Shown here: one piece after another, positions 25,274 to 34,482 of the stretch
Layout of the letters: every line of letters starts with the position of its first letter
Position numbering within the stretch: the first letter of the stretch is position 1
Translations under genes and position numbers: made by a program
Source of the DNA: Pontibacter pamirensis
GTDB lineage: Bacteria > Bacteroidota > Bacteroidia > Cytophagales > Hymenobacteraceae
DNA: 64,000 nt
Reading direction: 5' to 3'
Assembly (NCBI RefSeq): GCF_010015475.1
Contig: NZ_SSNI01000001.1
Coordinates: forward strand, 1-64,000
Notes under the pieces: generated by a model
Told to the model about the DNA's origin: nothing
The model's database searches: none
What the model saw: only the letters and a program-made list of their open reading frames with translations

Positions 25274-26041
25274 GTGGAAACCGAATTCGTTTTACCAATT
25301 GATGCGGCAAAGTTCAGGTCAACCAGCGACGCCTGGAATGAGCTGATGCTGGGAGATCCCTGGTCAGTAGGACATCTTACGACACTAATTGAGTTGAAAA
25401 CTTTTAAACTGAAGGAGGACTGGGAAAATTTTTACTACCAAAGCGGAGAGGAAAGAGAACGCCTGCTTTTGAGGTGGGACGCACCCACGCAAGCTATGTT
25501 GCAGAATGAGTCGCTTATAAGAACGGACCGGGACTTTGTTCACGGCCTGAGCTGGAATCTCAAAAACCTGAATACCCAGTTCGGCAGAACACGGGAAAGA
25601 CTTTACCTGAAAGGGGAAACACTCTATAATTATGTCCGGGGCAAAGGATACGGCTTATCTGTAGAAGAGTGCTTTGAATGTGTGCGCTTCAGGGTAGTGT
25701 GTGAAACGTGGAATAGGGTGGTTGAGCGGGAAAGAAACACCATAAAAAAGCTGCAGGCCATGTTCCCGCATACTGTGTTTCAGGAAGTGCCCGGGGAGGT
25801 GTATCATATCTATGCCATCGATTATGAAGCTTATGTAGATGGCAAACTTCGCTATGCGCTCCAGGTAAAGCCAGAGTCCTATACAGGCAATACAACGTAT
25901 CTTTCGAATGCACGCCAGGCAAACAGCCGTAAGAATCAGTTGTACGTCGCACGGTTTGGAGCCCCTGTATATGAAATTATATCAGATAATGAGGGGAATA
26001 TACTTCATACAGACGTGCTTAAAGATCTGGAACAGGTTTAA
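25274..26041 (+). CDS. MjaI-family restriction endonuclease-like protein, no methylase nearby
   Basis: The 255-residue protein starts at GTG; no earlier in-frame ATG is available and the next ATG would remove 25 residues. The N-terminal WNELMLGDPWSVGHLTTLI segment and the C-terminal YHIYAIDYEAYVDGKLRYALQVKP recall my memory of MjaI-type nucleases, which recognise CTAG. Asp in IDYEA and the QVK core would be the metal-binding PD-(D/E)xK residues. No DNA methyltransferase gene is in the window, so if active it needs protection from elsewhere. It could be a repurposed nuclease. It is flanked by a gene-free region and a strong terminator. Confidence 0.6.
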   Translation: METEFVLPIDAAKFRSTSDAWNELMLGDPWSVGHLTTLIELKTFKLKEDWENFYYQSGEERERLLLRWDAPTQAMLQNESLIRTDRDFVHGLSWNLKNLNTQFGRTRERLYLKGETLYNYVRGKGYGLSVEECFECVRFRVVCETWNRVVERERNTIKKLQAMFPHTVFQEVPGEVYHIYAIDYEAYVDGKLRYALQVKPESYTGNTTYLSNARQANSRKNQLYVARFGAPVYEIISDNEGNILHTDVLKDLEQV

Positions 26042-26097
26042 GGGCACAACTGACGTTGCTGAAGCGCATGCCTTCTGTTGAATTCGATTACGGCGTA

Positions 26098-26141
26098 AGC
26101 ATAAAAAAGGAAGTCTTGTCTCAGGCTTCCTTTTTTATGCT
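26098..26141. terminator. bidirectional intrinsic terminator
   Basis: AGCATAAAAAAGGAAG (26098-26113) pairs with CTTCCTTTTTTATGCT (26126-26141) around a 12-base loop. It lies between the convergent MjaI-like gene and hflX and can serve both. Confidence 0.9.
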
Positions 26142-26192
26142 GCACCTCTGATTCAAAGCGCCAGATTTTGTACTTCCATCGGCAAACTGGGC

Positions 26193-27380
26193 TTACACGT
26201 TGTTAGGATAGCGCTGGAAATGTAACTCTGCTACCCTGCTTTGCAGTTCGTCGCGCAGCGCATCAATGTTTATTTTATTTGTAGCTGATACAAAAAGGGC
26301 AGGGGCATGCATTCTTGCCATATAAGTGGCCTTTAAGTCTTCGATAGACGGACGCACCTCGGCTCCTTCTTCTGCCAACTCCTCTTCGCGCTGTTGCAGG
26401 TACTGGTCTACTTTGTTAAACACCAGCAGCACCGGTTTCTCGGCTGCGTTTATGTCCTTCAGTGTCTCGTTTACCACTGCAATATGGTCCTCGAAAGATG
26501 GATGGGATACATCCACCACATGCACCAGCAGGTCAGCCTCCCGTATCTCATCCAGGGTAGATTTAAAAGATTCGATCAGCTTGGTCGGGAGCTTGCGGAT
26601 GAAACCTACCGTATCAGAAAGCAGGAAAGGAATGTTGTCAAACACTACCTTCCGTACAGTGGCATCTACAGTTGCAAACAGCTTGTTTTCCGCAAACACC
26701 TCTGACTTGGAGAGCAGGTTCATCAGTGTGGACTTGCCCACGTTGGTGTAACCTACCAGGGCTACTCGCACTATGCCGGCGCGGGCTTTGCGCTGCTCGA
26801 AGTTCTGTTTCTCAAACTTTTTCAGGCGCTCCCGCAGCAAAGCTATCTTGTCGCGCACAATACGGCGGTCTGTTTCAATTTCCGTTTCACCCGGTCCCTT
26901 CATGCCGATGCCTCCTTTTTGTTTTGAAAGGTGTGTCCAGAGGTTAGTGAGGCGGGGAAGCAGGTACTGGTACTGGGCCATTTCTACCTGTGCGTGAGCC
27001 TGGGCACTCTTAGCCCGCAGCGCGAAAATATCCAGTATAAGTAAGCTGCGGTCAACAATCTTTACCTGTAGCTCGCGCTCGATATTGCGCACCTGCGAGG
27101 CACTCAGGTCATCGTCGAAGATAACCATGTCTACCTCATTCTCCGTTATGTAGGCCTTGATTTCGTTCAGTTTCCCGCTGCCCACAAACGTGCGGATATC
27201 GGGCTTGTCCAGTTTTTGGACAAAGCGTTTCAATGTTGTGGCCCCCGCTGTCTCCGTTAAAAAGGCAAGCTCATCGAGGTACTCGTTGGTTTGCGCATCG
27301 GTCTGGCGGTAATTTGGTACGGCCACCAGCACCGCAGTTTCCTGCGGTTTGGCGGTTTCGTAAAAGTTCTTTTTACCCAT
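26193..27380 (-). CDS. hflX: ribosome-associated GTPase HflX
   Basis: The 395-residue protein has the glycine-rich N-terminal HflX domain (VGSGKLNEIKAYI, DDDLSASQVRNIE), the central helix motif QMAQY-like plus KGGIGMKGPGETEIETDRR, and a GTPase domain with GYTNVGKST (near residue 211), DTVGFIRKLP and NKVD. HflX splits or rescues ribosomes under stress. It starts three bases after the upstream cytochrome c stop, so the two genes are probably co-transcribed. Confidence 0.95.
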   Translation of the reverse strand: MGKKNFYETAKPQETAVLVAVPNYRQTDAQTNEYLDELAFLTETAGATTLKRFVQKLDKPDIRTFVGSGKLNEIKAYITENEVDMVIFDDDLSASQVRNIERELQVKIVDRSLLILDIFALRAKSAQAHAQVEMAQYQYLLPRLTNLWTHLSKQKGGIGMKGPGETEIETDRRIVRDKIALLRERLKKFEKQNFEQRKARAGIVRVALVGYTNVGKSTLMNLLSKSEVFAENKLFATVDATVRKVVFDNIPFLLSDTVGFIRKLPTKLIESFKSTLDEIREADLLVHVVDVSHPSFEDHIAVVNETLKDINAAEKPVLLVFNKVDQYLQQREEELAEEGAEVRPSIEDLKATYMARMHAPALFVSATNKINIDALRDELQSRVAELHFQRYPNNV

Positions 27381-27383
27381 TAA

Positions 27384-27980
27384 TTATTTTTTTAGCGTTA
27401 TGGTATAGGCGGCCAATGCCTCAGCCTCCTGAGGCGTTAGCTGGTCTCCGAAACCCGGCATCAGGCCGCGGCCATTCTCAATAACGTTAATTCTGTCATT
27501 TAAGGTCAACTGACTTTGAGTTAAAAGAGCAGCACCTCCCAGGCCTTTCGCTCCGTCCTCACCGTGGCAGGTGGCGCATACCTGCGTGTAAATTGCTTTG
27601 GCATTCGCCAGTTGCGTTTCACTCATAGAGGCTATGATCTCCTGCTGTGCAGCGTCTGAGAAGCCGGGGCTGGCAGCAGCGGTTTCCGCGGCATCTGCCT
27701 CAGGTGTTTCAGTTGTCGTATTGCTGATAGGAGCAACAGAAGGTTCGTTTTTGTTCATGGTCAGGCTGTTTGTTTCAGCTACTCCGTAAACGTACAGAAA
27801 GATGAACAGTGCCAGTACCGTCAGTACCTTGTTTTCCCGTTTGATGCCCACAATGCCCAGCGGAATAGCTAACAGCACCAGTACAATCTTCACAATAAGG
27901 TAAGTAGGGATGCCGCCACTGTATAGGAACAGCAGGTAACCACCGGTTAGCAGGATCAGGGTGCCCAGGATCATGTCCAC
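27384..27980 (-). CDS. C-terminal part of a SirB-cytochrome c fusion, split by a frameshift
   Basis: The frame starts at GTG 27980 (or ATG 27974) and encodes 198 residues. Residues 1-75 are three membrane spans matching the second part of SirB-family proteins (MILGTLILLTGGYLLFLYSGG, quoted to 20 below: MILGTLILLTGGYLL). Residues about 110-198 are a class I cytochrome c domain with heme motif CATCH and a distal Met in LMPGFGD. The missing first SirB helix lies in the adjacent frame at 27980-28117. Removing two bases (TA) at the junction would join both frames as TKV-VDMIL. It is either a real frameshift mutation, a sequencing error or two coupled genes. The stop is three bases before hflX. Confidence 0.75.
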   Translation of the reverse strand: MDMILGTLILLTGGYLLFLYSGGIPTYLIVKIVLVLLAIPLGIVGIKRENKVLTVLALFIFLYVYGVAETNSLTMNKNEPSVAPISNTTTETPEADAAETAAASPGFSDAAQQEIIASMSETQLANAKAIYTQVCATCHGEDGAKGLGGAALLTQSQLTLNDRINVIENGRGLMPGFGDQLTPQEAEALAAYTITLKK

Positions 27981-28117
27981 TATACCTTGGTTTTGCTTCT
28001 TACCTTGTCTAGGGTCTCGCGCTTGTTAAGCAGCAGCAGAACGGCTTTTGCAGCAAAAAAGATCAGGAACAGAACAACGACCAATACGTGGGTGTGCAAA
28101 AATGCAACAGGTGGCAT
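27980..28117 (-). CDS. N-terminal SirB segment, upstream frame of the split gene
   Basis: A 45-residue frame from ATG 28117 to TAG encodes one membrane helix (VLVVVLFLIFFAAKAVLLLL) followed by NKRETLDKVRSKTKV. In intact SirB-family proteins this segment is followed directly by the sequence that begins the downstream frame. The two frames overlap by one base in TAGTGG. Either the small peptide is made and re-initiation gives the rest, or the gene is broken. The preceding start is well placed and the composition is convincing. Confidence 0.65.
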   Translation of the reverse strand: MPPVAFLHTHVLVVVLFLIFFAAKAVLLLLNKRETLDKVRSKTKV

Positions 28118-28269
28118 AAGGGTGTATATTGATTATATGAAACGTTCAGGGGTATTTGCCGCAATTTACTTTAAAATTTCTGATGCTACCGCTAAAATGG
28201 CTAACTTACGGCTTTTTATATCTAAAGGTCCCAATAAAGGTCCCAATTCTGCTGAGCTGATTTGCCCCT

Positions 28270-29379
28270 ATGCGAATAGCCCTTGTCATTAACACCTCCT
28301 GGAATATCTACAACTTCCGCAGAAGCCTGATAAAGGCGTTGCTGGCAGAAGGACACGAGGTGGTGGCTATTGCGCCGAAGGATGATTACTCGGAGCGCCT
28401 GATGGCGGCAGGTTGCCGTTTTGTGCCGGTGCAGATGGAGAAAGGCACAAACCCATTCACGGACATGATGCTGACCTTGCGCCTGTACCGGGCCTACCAG
28501 CAGGTAAAGCCGGACGTGGTGCTGCACTATACCATTAAACCGAACATCTACGGAGCCATCGCAGCACATTGGGCCGGTATACCCATTATCAACAATGTGT
28601 CGGGTCTGGGTACTGTTTTCATCACCAAAGACTATATCTCCAGCATTGCCCTCCGTTTGTATAAATTCTCTTTTCGCTACCCGGCTAAAGTCTTCTTTCA
28701 GAATGAAGACGACCGCAAGTTGTTCCTGCGCAACAACCTCGTGCGTGCGGGTATAACTGATGTACTCCCGGGTTCGGGTATAAACCTGCAGGAGTTCGTG
28801 CCGGCGGTGGAGTTTAAACGCAGCGAGCCGTTCGTCTTTCTAATGGTGGCGCGCGTGCTGTTCGACAAAGGAGTGGCTGAGTTTGTGCAGGCAAGCAGGT
28901 TGGTGCAGGAGCAGTACCCGGAGGTGAAGTGCCAACTGCTGGGGCAGTTTGATGAAAGGAGCAGGTCAGCGGTAAAGCAGCAGCAACTGGAGGAGTGGCT
29001 GGCAACAGGGGTGATTGAATACCTGGGCACCACCGATGATGTAGCTGCTGTCGTAAGCAAGGCCGACTGTGTGGTGCTGCCGTCCTACCGCGAAGGAACA
29101 CCCCGTACCTTGCTGGAGGCTGCTGCCATGGCCAAACCACTTATTGCCACCAACGTGCCCGGCTGCCGGGAGGTGGTGCAGCAGGGTGTGAATGGCTACC
29201 TTTGCCGCGCACGCAGTGCAGAGGACCTTGCTGAGAAAATGCTGCAGATGCTGCAGCTAAAGGAGGAAGACCTGGAAAGCATGGGGCAGGCCAGCCGCCG
29301 ACTAGTCGTTTCCCGTTTCGACGATCGCCTTGTCATTCAGAAGTACCTGCACGCGATAACGGAAGTAACGGGAGGATAA
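28270..29379 (+). CDS. glycosyltransferase family 4 protein
   Basis: The 369-residue protein has the GT-B two-domain layout. The N-terminal domain opens IALVINTSWNIYNFRRSL and contains HYTIKPNIYGAIAA. The C-terminal domain has LLGQFDE, the nucleotide-sugar contact region YREGTPRTLLEAAAMAKPLIAT with the conserved Glu pair, and PGCREVV. Such enzymes transfer sugars to lipid carriers in capsule or LPS synthesis. The next gene, rfbC, lies 50 bases downstream, consistent with surface polysaccharide synthesis. Donor and acceptor cannot be read. Confidence 0.9.
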   Translation: MRIALVINTSWNIYNFRRSLIKALLAEGHEVVAIAPKDDYSERLMAAGCRFVPVQMEKGTNPFTDMMLTLRLYRAYQQVKPDVVLHYTIKPNIYGAIAAHWAGIPIINNVSGLGTVFITKDYISSIALRLYKFSFRYPAKVFFQNEDDRKLFLRNNLVRAGITDVLPGSGINLQEFVPAVEFKRSEPFVFLMVARVLFDKGVAEFVQASRLVQEQYPEVKCQLLGQFDERSRSAVKQQQLEEWLATGVIEYLGTTDDVAAVVSKADCVVLPSYREGTPRTLLEAAAMAKPLIATNVPGCREVVQQGVNGYLCRARSAEDLAEKMLQMLQLKEEDLESMGQASRRLVVSRFDDRLVIQKYLHAITEVTGG

Positions 29380-29429
29380 TGATTTAAACAAAGATATCTG
29401 CAACAAGAGAAACAGAACGAACAAGAAAT

Positions 29430-29972
29430 ATGGAACACAATACTTTCCACATCGAGGGCCTGATAGAATTTTTGCCGCGCGTTTTCAGAGATGATCGGGG
29501 TTATTTTTTTGAAACCTTCAGCATGAAATGGTTTGAGCCCTTTGGCAAGCAGCCTGATTTTGTGCAGGACAACCAATCCGTTTCATCGAAAGGAGTACTG
29601 CGCGGGCTGCACTTCCAGAAGCCGCCCTATGCACAGGGCAAACTAGTGCGGGTAACAACAGGCAGGGCACTGGATGTGGCGGTCGATCTGCGGAAGAATT
29701 CACCAACATTCGGCCAGCATGTAGCGTGTATGCTGGATGCGGAGCAGCATAACGTGTTCTATATACCGGAAGGCTTTGCCCATGGCTTCGTAGCGTTGGA
29801 AGACAATACCGCCTTCATCTACAAATGCACCAATTTTTACAACCAGCCCTCCGAAGGCGGCATCCTCTGGAATGACCCTGCTTTAGGCATAGGCTGGGAT
29901 ATCAATGATCCGCTGGTGTCGCCGAAAGATGAGGTGCTGCCCCTGCTGAAAAATTTCGATTCACCGTTTTAA
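29430..29972 (+). CDS. rfbC: dTDP-4-dehydrorhamnose 3,5-epimerase
   Basis: The 180-residue protein is a RmlC cupin: DDRGYFFETF, QDNQSVSSKGVLRGLHFQ with catalytic His61, KLVRV, YIPEGFAHGF (His119) and a Tyr at about 131 in FIYKCTN. It epimerises C3 and C5 of dTDP-4-keto-6-deoxyglucose in dTDP-L-rhamnose synthesis. Other rml genes are not in the window, so they must lie elsewhere. It follows the family 4 glycosyltransferase and is closed by a strong terminator. Confidence 0.93.
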   Translation: MEHNTFHIEGLIEFLPRVFRDDRGYFFETFSMKWFEPFGKQPDFVQDNQSVSSKGVLRGLHFQKPPYAQGKLVRVTTGRALDVAVDLRKNSPTFGQHVACMLDAEQHNVFYIPEGFAHGFVALEDNTAFIYKCTNFYNQPSEGGILWNDPALGIGWDINDPLVSPKDEVLPLLKNFDSPF

Positions 29973-30018
29973 GGTGTAGACAAAAGACACAGGATGAAAG
30001 ACAAAAGATTTAGATGAC

Positions 30019-30069
30019 AAAGGCTAAGAGCCGGCGGAGCAACGTTAATTGCTCCGGCTCTTAGCCTTT
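30019..30069. terminator. bidirectional intrinsic terminator
   Basis: AAAGGCTAAGAGCCGG (30019-30034) pairs with CCGGCTCTTAGCCTTT (30054-30069), and the stem continues inside through GGAGCAA/TTGCTCC. It ends the glycosyltransferase-rfbC transcript and lies before the convergent murF. Confidence 0.85.
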
Positions 30070-30146
30070 GTCGAGCAAACTATAGACCGCACTTGCTGCT
30101 TTCTTCACCAGCAGCATCTCTCAATCTCCTCAGCGGATTTTCAAAT

Positions 30147-31433
30147 TTACAGCACCTCCAGCAGCGTCTCCAGCCCCATGCCGCGGGAGCCTTTCACCAG
30201 CACGTAGCTTTCAGAAACGGGGTGCTCCTGCAGCCACTTTTGCAGCTCGAGCTTCGTCTCGAAATGCAGGAAATCAGCTTTTACTTCTGCCGCATACTTC
30301 ATGTCTTTGCCGCAGAGCAGCACCGTGTCAAAATGCTGTTCGGCTACGGCTTCACCCAAGGCACGGTGCTCGGCAGCGCTCTCAGTGCCCATCTCAAACA
30401 TATCGCCCAGAATCACCACTTTGCAAGGAGCCTTCATGCCCCCAAAATTGCGCACTGCCGCCGCCATGGAAGTAGGGTTGGCGTTGTAAGCATCTAGAAT
30501 GATGGTGTTGCTGCCTTTTTGCAGTACCTGCGAACGGTTGTTCACCGGGCTGTAAGCTGCGATGGCATCATTGGCCCGCTGCAGGGGCACACCAAAGAAT
30601 TTGCCTATACAAGCTGCTGCCGCCATGTTCTCATAGTTGTAGCTGCCTACCAACTGCGTCTGTACCTGGTTGTCTTCTTCATCGCGGTATACCACGTAAG
30701 GCGAGGCCTCCAGCAGTTCGCTGTGGTAGTAGTCGCCGGGAGCGGGGTACGTAATCATGTTTTCGATGCGGCGGCTCATGCGCATCAGGAGTTCATTGCC
30801 TGTGTTTACAAACACGGTGCCGCCGGTGTTAAACAGGTGCACATACAGTTCGCTTTTGCCGCGCGCCACGCCCTCCAGACTTCCGAAGCCTTCGAGGTGG
30901 GCCTTGCCTATGTTGGTAATCAACCCATGTGTTGGCAGCGCAATGCTGCTAAGCAGTGCGATTTCCCCGATGTGGTTGGCACCCATTTCTATAATCGCCA
31001 TCTCATGTTCCGGCTTAATGCGCAGCAGCGTGAGCGGCACCCCAATGTGGTTGTTCAGGTTGCCCTGCGTGTAGAGGGTGTTAAACTTCTGGCTCAGCAC
31101 GGCATAAATGAGTTCTTTGGAAGTGGTTTTGCCATTGGAGCCTGTAATGCCGATAACAGGAATGCCCAACTGCCGGCGATGGTGGTGCGCCAGATCCTGC
31201 AGCGTTTGCAGCGTGTCTTCCACCACAAACACATTGTCTGCCGCCATGGCCGGGTCGTCTACCACGGCATACTTCGCGCCCTTCTCTAAGGCGGGCAGGG
31301 CAAATTTGGCACCTTTGAAATTGGGCCCGTTGAGGGCAAAGAATAGACTCTGGTCTTGCTCCGCGCGTGAATCTGTGCTCACGTGGCGGCACTCCAGGTA
31401 CTTTTGGTATAGAAAGACAATGCTGTTTTGCAT
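30147..31433 (-). CDS. murF: UDP-N-acetylmuramoyl-tripeptide--D-alanyl-D-alanine ligase
   Basis: The 428-residue protein is a Mur ligase with the ATP-binding motif GITGSNGKTTSKE (near residue 100), IIEMGANHIGEI (typical of MurF), the central domain NTGNELL region and the C-terminal motif ILDAYNANPTSMAAA. It adds D-Ala-D-Ala to UDP-MurNAc-tripeptide in cytoplasmic peptidoglycan synthesis. It stands alone, outside a dcw cluster, as is common for murF in this phylum. Length and motifs fit the family well. Confidence 0.95.
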   Translation of the reverse strand: MQNSIVFLYQKYLECRHVSTDSRAEQDQSLFFALNGPNFKGAKFALPALEKGAKYAVVDDPAMAADNVFVVEDTLQTLQDLAHHHRRQLGIPVIGITGSNGKTTSKELIYAVLSQKFNTLYTQGNLNNHIGVPLTLLRIKPEHEMAIIEMGANHIGEIALLSSIALPTHGLITNIGKAHLEGFGSLEGVARGKSELYVHLFNTGGTVFVNTGNELLMRMSRRIENMITYPAPGDYYHSELLEASPYVVYRDEEDNQVQTQLVGSYNYENMAAAACIGKFFGVPLQRANDAIAAYSPVNNRSQVLQKGSNTIILDAYNANPTSMAAAVRNFGGMKAPCKVVILGDMFEMGTESAAEHRALGEAVAEQHFDTVLLCGKDMKYAAEVKADFLHFETKLELQKWLQEHPVSESYVLVKGSRGMGLETLLEVL

Positions 31434-31586
31434 GAAATGCGTAATTTTAACTTACAAGGATGCTGAAAGGGCTGTTGTTTTCGTTAAGCAAGCAACGCTC
31501 TTTACCTGTGGCAATATACATTCAAAACCTTAAAAGCGACAGCACAATAATATAGCACTTGCTCTTTTGGCAATCTCTTACCCTAC

Positions 31587-33818
31587 ATGAAGAAATACCT
31601 TACTCTTGTTCTGGTTATACTTTGCTCCGTGGCAACTGCCATGGCCCAGCAACAGGAGCCGCTGCAGTTCCGGTTCCGCCACGATGTGCCCGTCGCCACG
31701 CAGGCCAGGCAACTGGCTGCTCCCTGGAGCGGAGGCCTTAATACGCCCCAGTTCTCCACCATTGACCTGAACCAGGATGGGCAGGATGACCTCTTTGTCT
31801 TCGACAGGCAGTTGAAAAAGGTATATACCTGGCTGGCGGTGCAGCAAAACGGGGAGTGGCAGTATGTGTATGCCCCAGCGTATGAGGTGTTTTTTCCTGC
31901 TGACCTGGAATACTGGGTGCTGCTGCGCGACTACAACTGCGATGGGCTGAAAGATATTTTTACAAGCAGCCCGCTGGGGATACGGGTTTTTAAACAGGAA
32001 GCACCAACAGGGGGGCAGCTGAAGTTCGCTTTAGCGGGAGAGGCGCTTTTCTACCGGGACGGCAAGGTAAACATGCAGATGAAGAGTACCGACATCCCGG
32101 CCATTGTGGATATTGACAATGACGGGGATTTGGATATACTGATTGCAGAGTTTTCCAGAGGCTATACCCTGGAGCTATACCAAAACATTCGGGCAGAGCA
32201 GGGGCTGGCTTGCGGCACTCTGACGTATGAGCAGCAAACAAACTGGTGGGGTGGCATTACTGAGTGCGATGGCTGCAACAGCTATCTCTTCGGGGCACAC
32301 TGCCGGGTGGCCGCCCCGCAACACTCAGGGCACGACGGCTCCTCTTTGCTGCTCCTGGACATGGATGCTGATGGCGATAAAGAATTAGTGATGGGTGGTG
32401 TGATGTGTGATAACCTGGTGCTGATGGAGAACGAAGGCTCGGCTGCGAATGCTCTGATGACAGGCTTTACACCCGCTTTCCCGGCTGCAAGGCCCGCTTC
32501 TTTTCCTGTTTTTCCGGCTGCTTACTACGAGGATGTTACCTTCGACGGTGTGCCGGATCTGCTGGTGGCACCGCAGGCAACAGATGAGTTAAACAATATA
32601 AACTTTGAAACCTCTAGCTGGCTTTACCGCAACCAGGGCGCTGAAAATAAGCCCGACTTTACATTTGTGCAGGATGATTTTTTGCAGGGGCAGATGATTG
32701 ATGTGGGCGAAGGAGCTTTCCCTGCCTTTGCGGACATGGATGCGGATGGCGACCTGGACATGCTGGTCGGAAATGCCACTGCTTACCGTAACGGCCACTA
32801 CAGTGCCGCACTTCATTTTTACCGAAATACCGGGACGGCTACAGCGCCCGCCTTTGAGCTGGTGACAAACGACTACCTCGACTTGCAAAGCCAGCAGCTC
32901 TTCAACATCAAACCAACTTTTGCCGACATGAACGGCGATGGAGCAGCAGACCTTGTGCTGACGTTTAAAGGGTTGCAGGAAAATTCAACTCGTATCGCAT
33001 ACATTCCGAACAAAGCCCCACGAGGGCAGGCTGCGCTGTATAGTTTTGCTGATCTGCAAACGGTGCAGGCTGTACAGGCAAATGCTTCTCCTGCTTTTGC
33101 AGATGTGGACGGGAATGGCGACCTGGACCTGCTGCTCGGCAAGAGCGATGGCAGCCTGAGTTTTTACCTTAATACCGGAAATGCGGCTTCGCCGGTTTAT
33201 GCCTCGGAACAAAAGAACTTCGCGGGCATAGCGGCAGACTTCTCTCGCCGGTTCCTGTACCCCGCTATAACCGACGTTGATGGTGATGGCACGCCGGACC
33301 TGCTCACAACAGATGAAAGCGGAGAACTGCGCGTGTACCGGAACCTTGCGGCAGCCTTAGAGGGAAATACGCTGACCGCAGAAACAAATCTCCTGGAGAA
33401 TGAACTGTTGGAAGGTGCCCAGGCAACGCGCCTTGGTAAAGGCCTGAGTATAGCAGCGGCACCTTTAGGCGGAGAGAATAAATTGTACCTCACCATCGGC
33501 ACACAAGGTGGCGGCCTTTACCTGCTGGAGCAATTTGCCGGCAATTCTGCAGAATCTACGGCTCCTGAAGTAGGCCTGCAGGTAGCAGTATATCCCAACC
33601 CTGCCGACAGAAGCATGAGGGAGACCATAAGAGTACAGGCCTCTGAACCCGTAACGGTGCAGGTGTATGATGCCATCGGAAAGCTTCTGTACCGCAACCG
33701 TGGCAGCTATAGCGCCCATCATATGTTGCCGCTACAAAACCTGAAGGCAGGGCTTTACATTATTCGGGCCACCTCCGAAAGCGGGAAACGCACATCGTTT
33801 AAATTTGTGGTAAGGTAA
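31587..33818 (+). CDS. secreted FG-GAP/VCBS repeat protein with a T9SS sorting domain
   Basis: The 743-residue protein has a Sec signal peptide (cleavage after MAQ near residue 21) and at least five FG-GAP/VCBS-type repeats marked by DLNQDGQDDL, DIDNDGDLDI, DMDADGDKEL, DMDADGDLDM, DVDGNGDLDL and DVDGDGTPDL; these calcium-binding loops build a beta-propeller. The C-terminus (VYPNPADRS ... LKAGLYIIRA) is a type A T9SS sorting domain, so it is exported to the cell surface. Its stop overlaps the next start (TAATG), implying translational coupling with the small downstream gene. Confidence 0.9.
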   Translation: MKKYLTLVLVILCSVATAMAQQQEPLQFRFRHDVPVATQARQLAAPWSGGLNTPQFSTIDLNQDGQDDLFVFDRQLKKVYTWLAVQQNGEWQYVYAPAYEVFFPADLEYWVLLRDYNCDGLKDIFTSSPLGIRVFKQEAPTGGQLKFALAGEALFYRDGKVNMQMKSTDIPAIVDIDNDGDLDILIAEFSRGYTLELYQNIRAEQGLACGTLTYEQQTNWWGGITECDGCNSYLFGAHCRVAAPQHSGHDGSSLLLLDMDADGDKELVMGGVMCDNLVLMENEGSAANALMTGFTPAFPAARPASFPVFPAAYYEDVTFDGVPDLLVAPQATDELNNINFETSSWLYRNQGAENKPDFTFVQDDFLQGQMIDVGEGAFPAFADMDADGDLDMLVGNATAYRNGHYSAALHFYRNTGTATAPAFELVTNDYLDLQSQQLFNIKPTFADMNGDGAADLVLTFKGLQENSTRIAYIPNKAPRGQAALYSFADLQTVQAVQANASPAFADVDGNGDLDLLLGKSDGSLSFYLNTGNAASPVYASEQKNFAGIAADFSRRFLYPAITDVDGDGTPDLLTTDESGELRVYRNLAAALEGNTLTAETNLLENELLEGAQATRLGKGLSIAAAPLGGENKLYLTIGTQGGGLYLLEQFAGNSAESTAPEVGLQVAVYPNPADRSMRETIRVQASEPVTVQVYDAIGKLLYRNRGSYSAHHMLPLQNLKAGLYIIRATSESGKRTSFKFVVR

Positions 33819-34207
33819 TGCAGGCTTTCCTTTATATAGAACTAACAACTCATACCACCTATAGTAAACCGCTGCCCGAACAGGTAAAGCGACAGCTCCC
33901 GGAGGTGGCTGTGCTGGACATAGATGCGGGTTCAGATGAACTATTACAGCACTACGCCCTGCGCCTGCTCCGTGAAAGTGACCAAGCGGTGGTTTGCATT
34001 AAAGCCGATGCAAACACGCCTGGCCTGGGTAAGGCCATGGCGATACTCGAAGAGCTGTTTGAGGAAAAGGCAGGAAGACTTGTGTTGCTGCTGGGAGAGC
34101 ATTCCCGCCTCCAGCGTATGTTCCAGGCCCGCCCGCATGTGCAGCTCAGACAGGTAGAGGAGGAAGAGGCTTTGAATGAAGTAAAGCAGTTTCTAGCTAA
34201 GGTTTAG
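33818..34207 (+). CDS. hypothetical protein coupled to the FG-GAP gene
   Basis: The 129-residue protein begins at an ATG that overlaps the preceding stop (TAATG). It lacks a signal peptide, so it should be cytoplasmic. The pattern of alternating strands and helices (AFLYIELTT, VAVLDIDAG, AVVCIKAD, GRLVLLLGE) suggests a small alpha/beta fold. No family is recognised. The coupling to a surface protein gene is unusual for a cytoplasmic product and may only reflect shared transcription. Confidence 0.65.
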   Translation: MQAFLYIELTTHTTYSKPLPEQVKRQLPEVAVLDIDAGSDELLQHYALRLLRESDQAVVCIKADANTPGLGKAMAILEELFEEKAGRLVLLLGEHSRLQRMFQARPHVQLRQVEEEEALNEVKQFLAKV

Positions 34208-34253
34208 CAAACACTCAAGTGGAGGTTTTCTATAGCTGATGCAATTTCAAGTT

Positions 34254-34298
34254 CCCCTCCTTGGACTTTAAAGGGGACCCCTTCACCCCCAGGAGGGG
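34254..34298. repeat. palindromic intergenic element
   Basis: CCCCTCCTTGG (34254-34264) can pair with CCAGGAGGGG (34289-34298), with AAGGGG/CCCCTT pairing inside. Further right, two short related hairpins of the form AGTTGAAAACT occur near 34360-34402. It resembles dispersed palindromic repeats of Bacteroidota intergenic regions. No other copy is in the window. Confidence 0.45.
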
Positions 34299-34482
34299 CA
34301 GGGGTGGTTTGACCCGGTAAAAGGAAACAGAGGCGTAAGTAAAAAGAAGGTATGACACGCCAGTTGAAAACTGACTCATGTTCACCACAAGTTGAAAACT
34401 TGCGGGATTGTAATTTTTTCTATCGATGCTGTGTCCTGTCTGGAAACATTCACCTTAGTACTGATAATGCTAATTCCTAACC

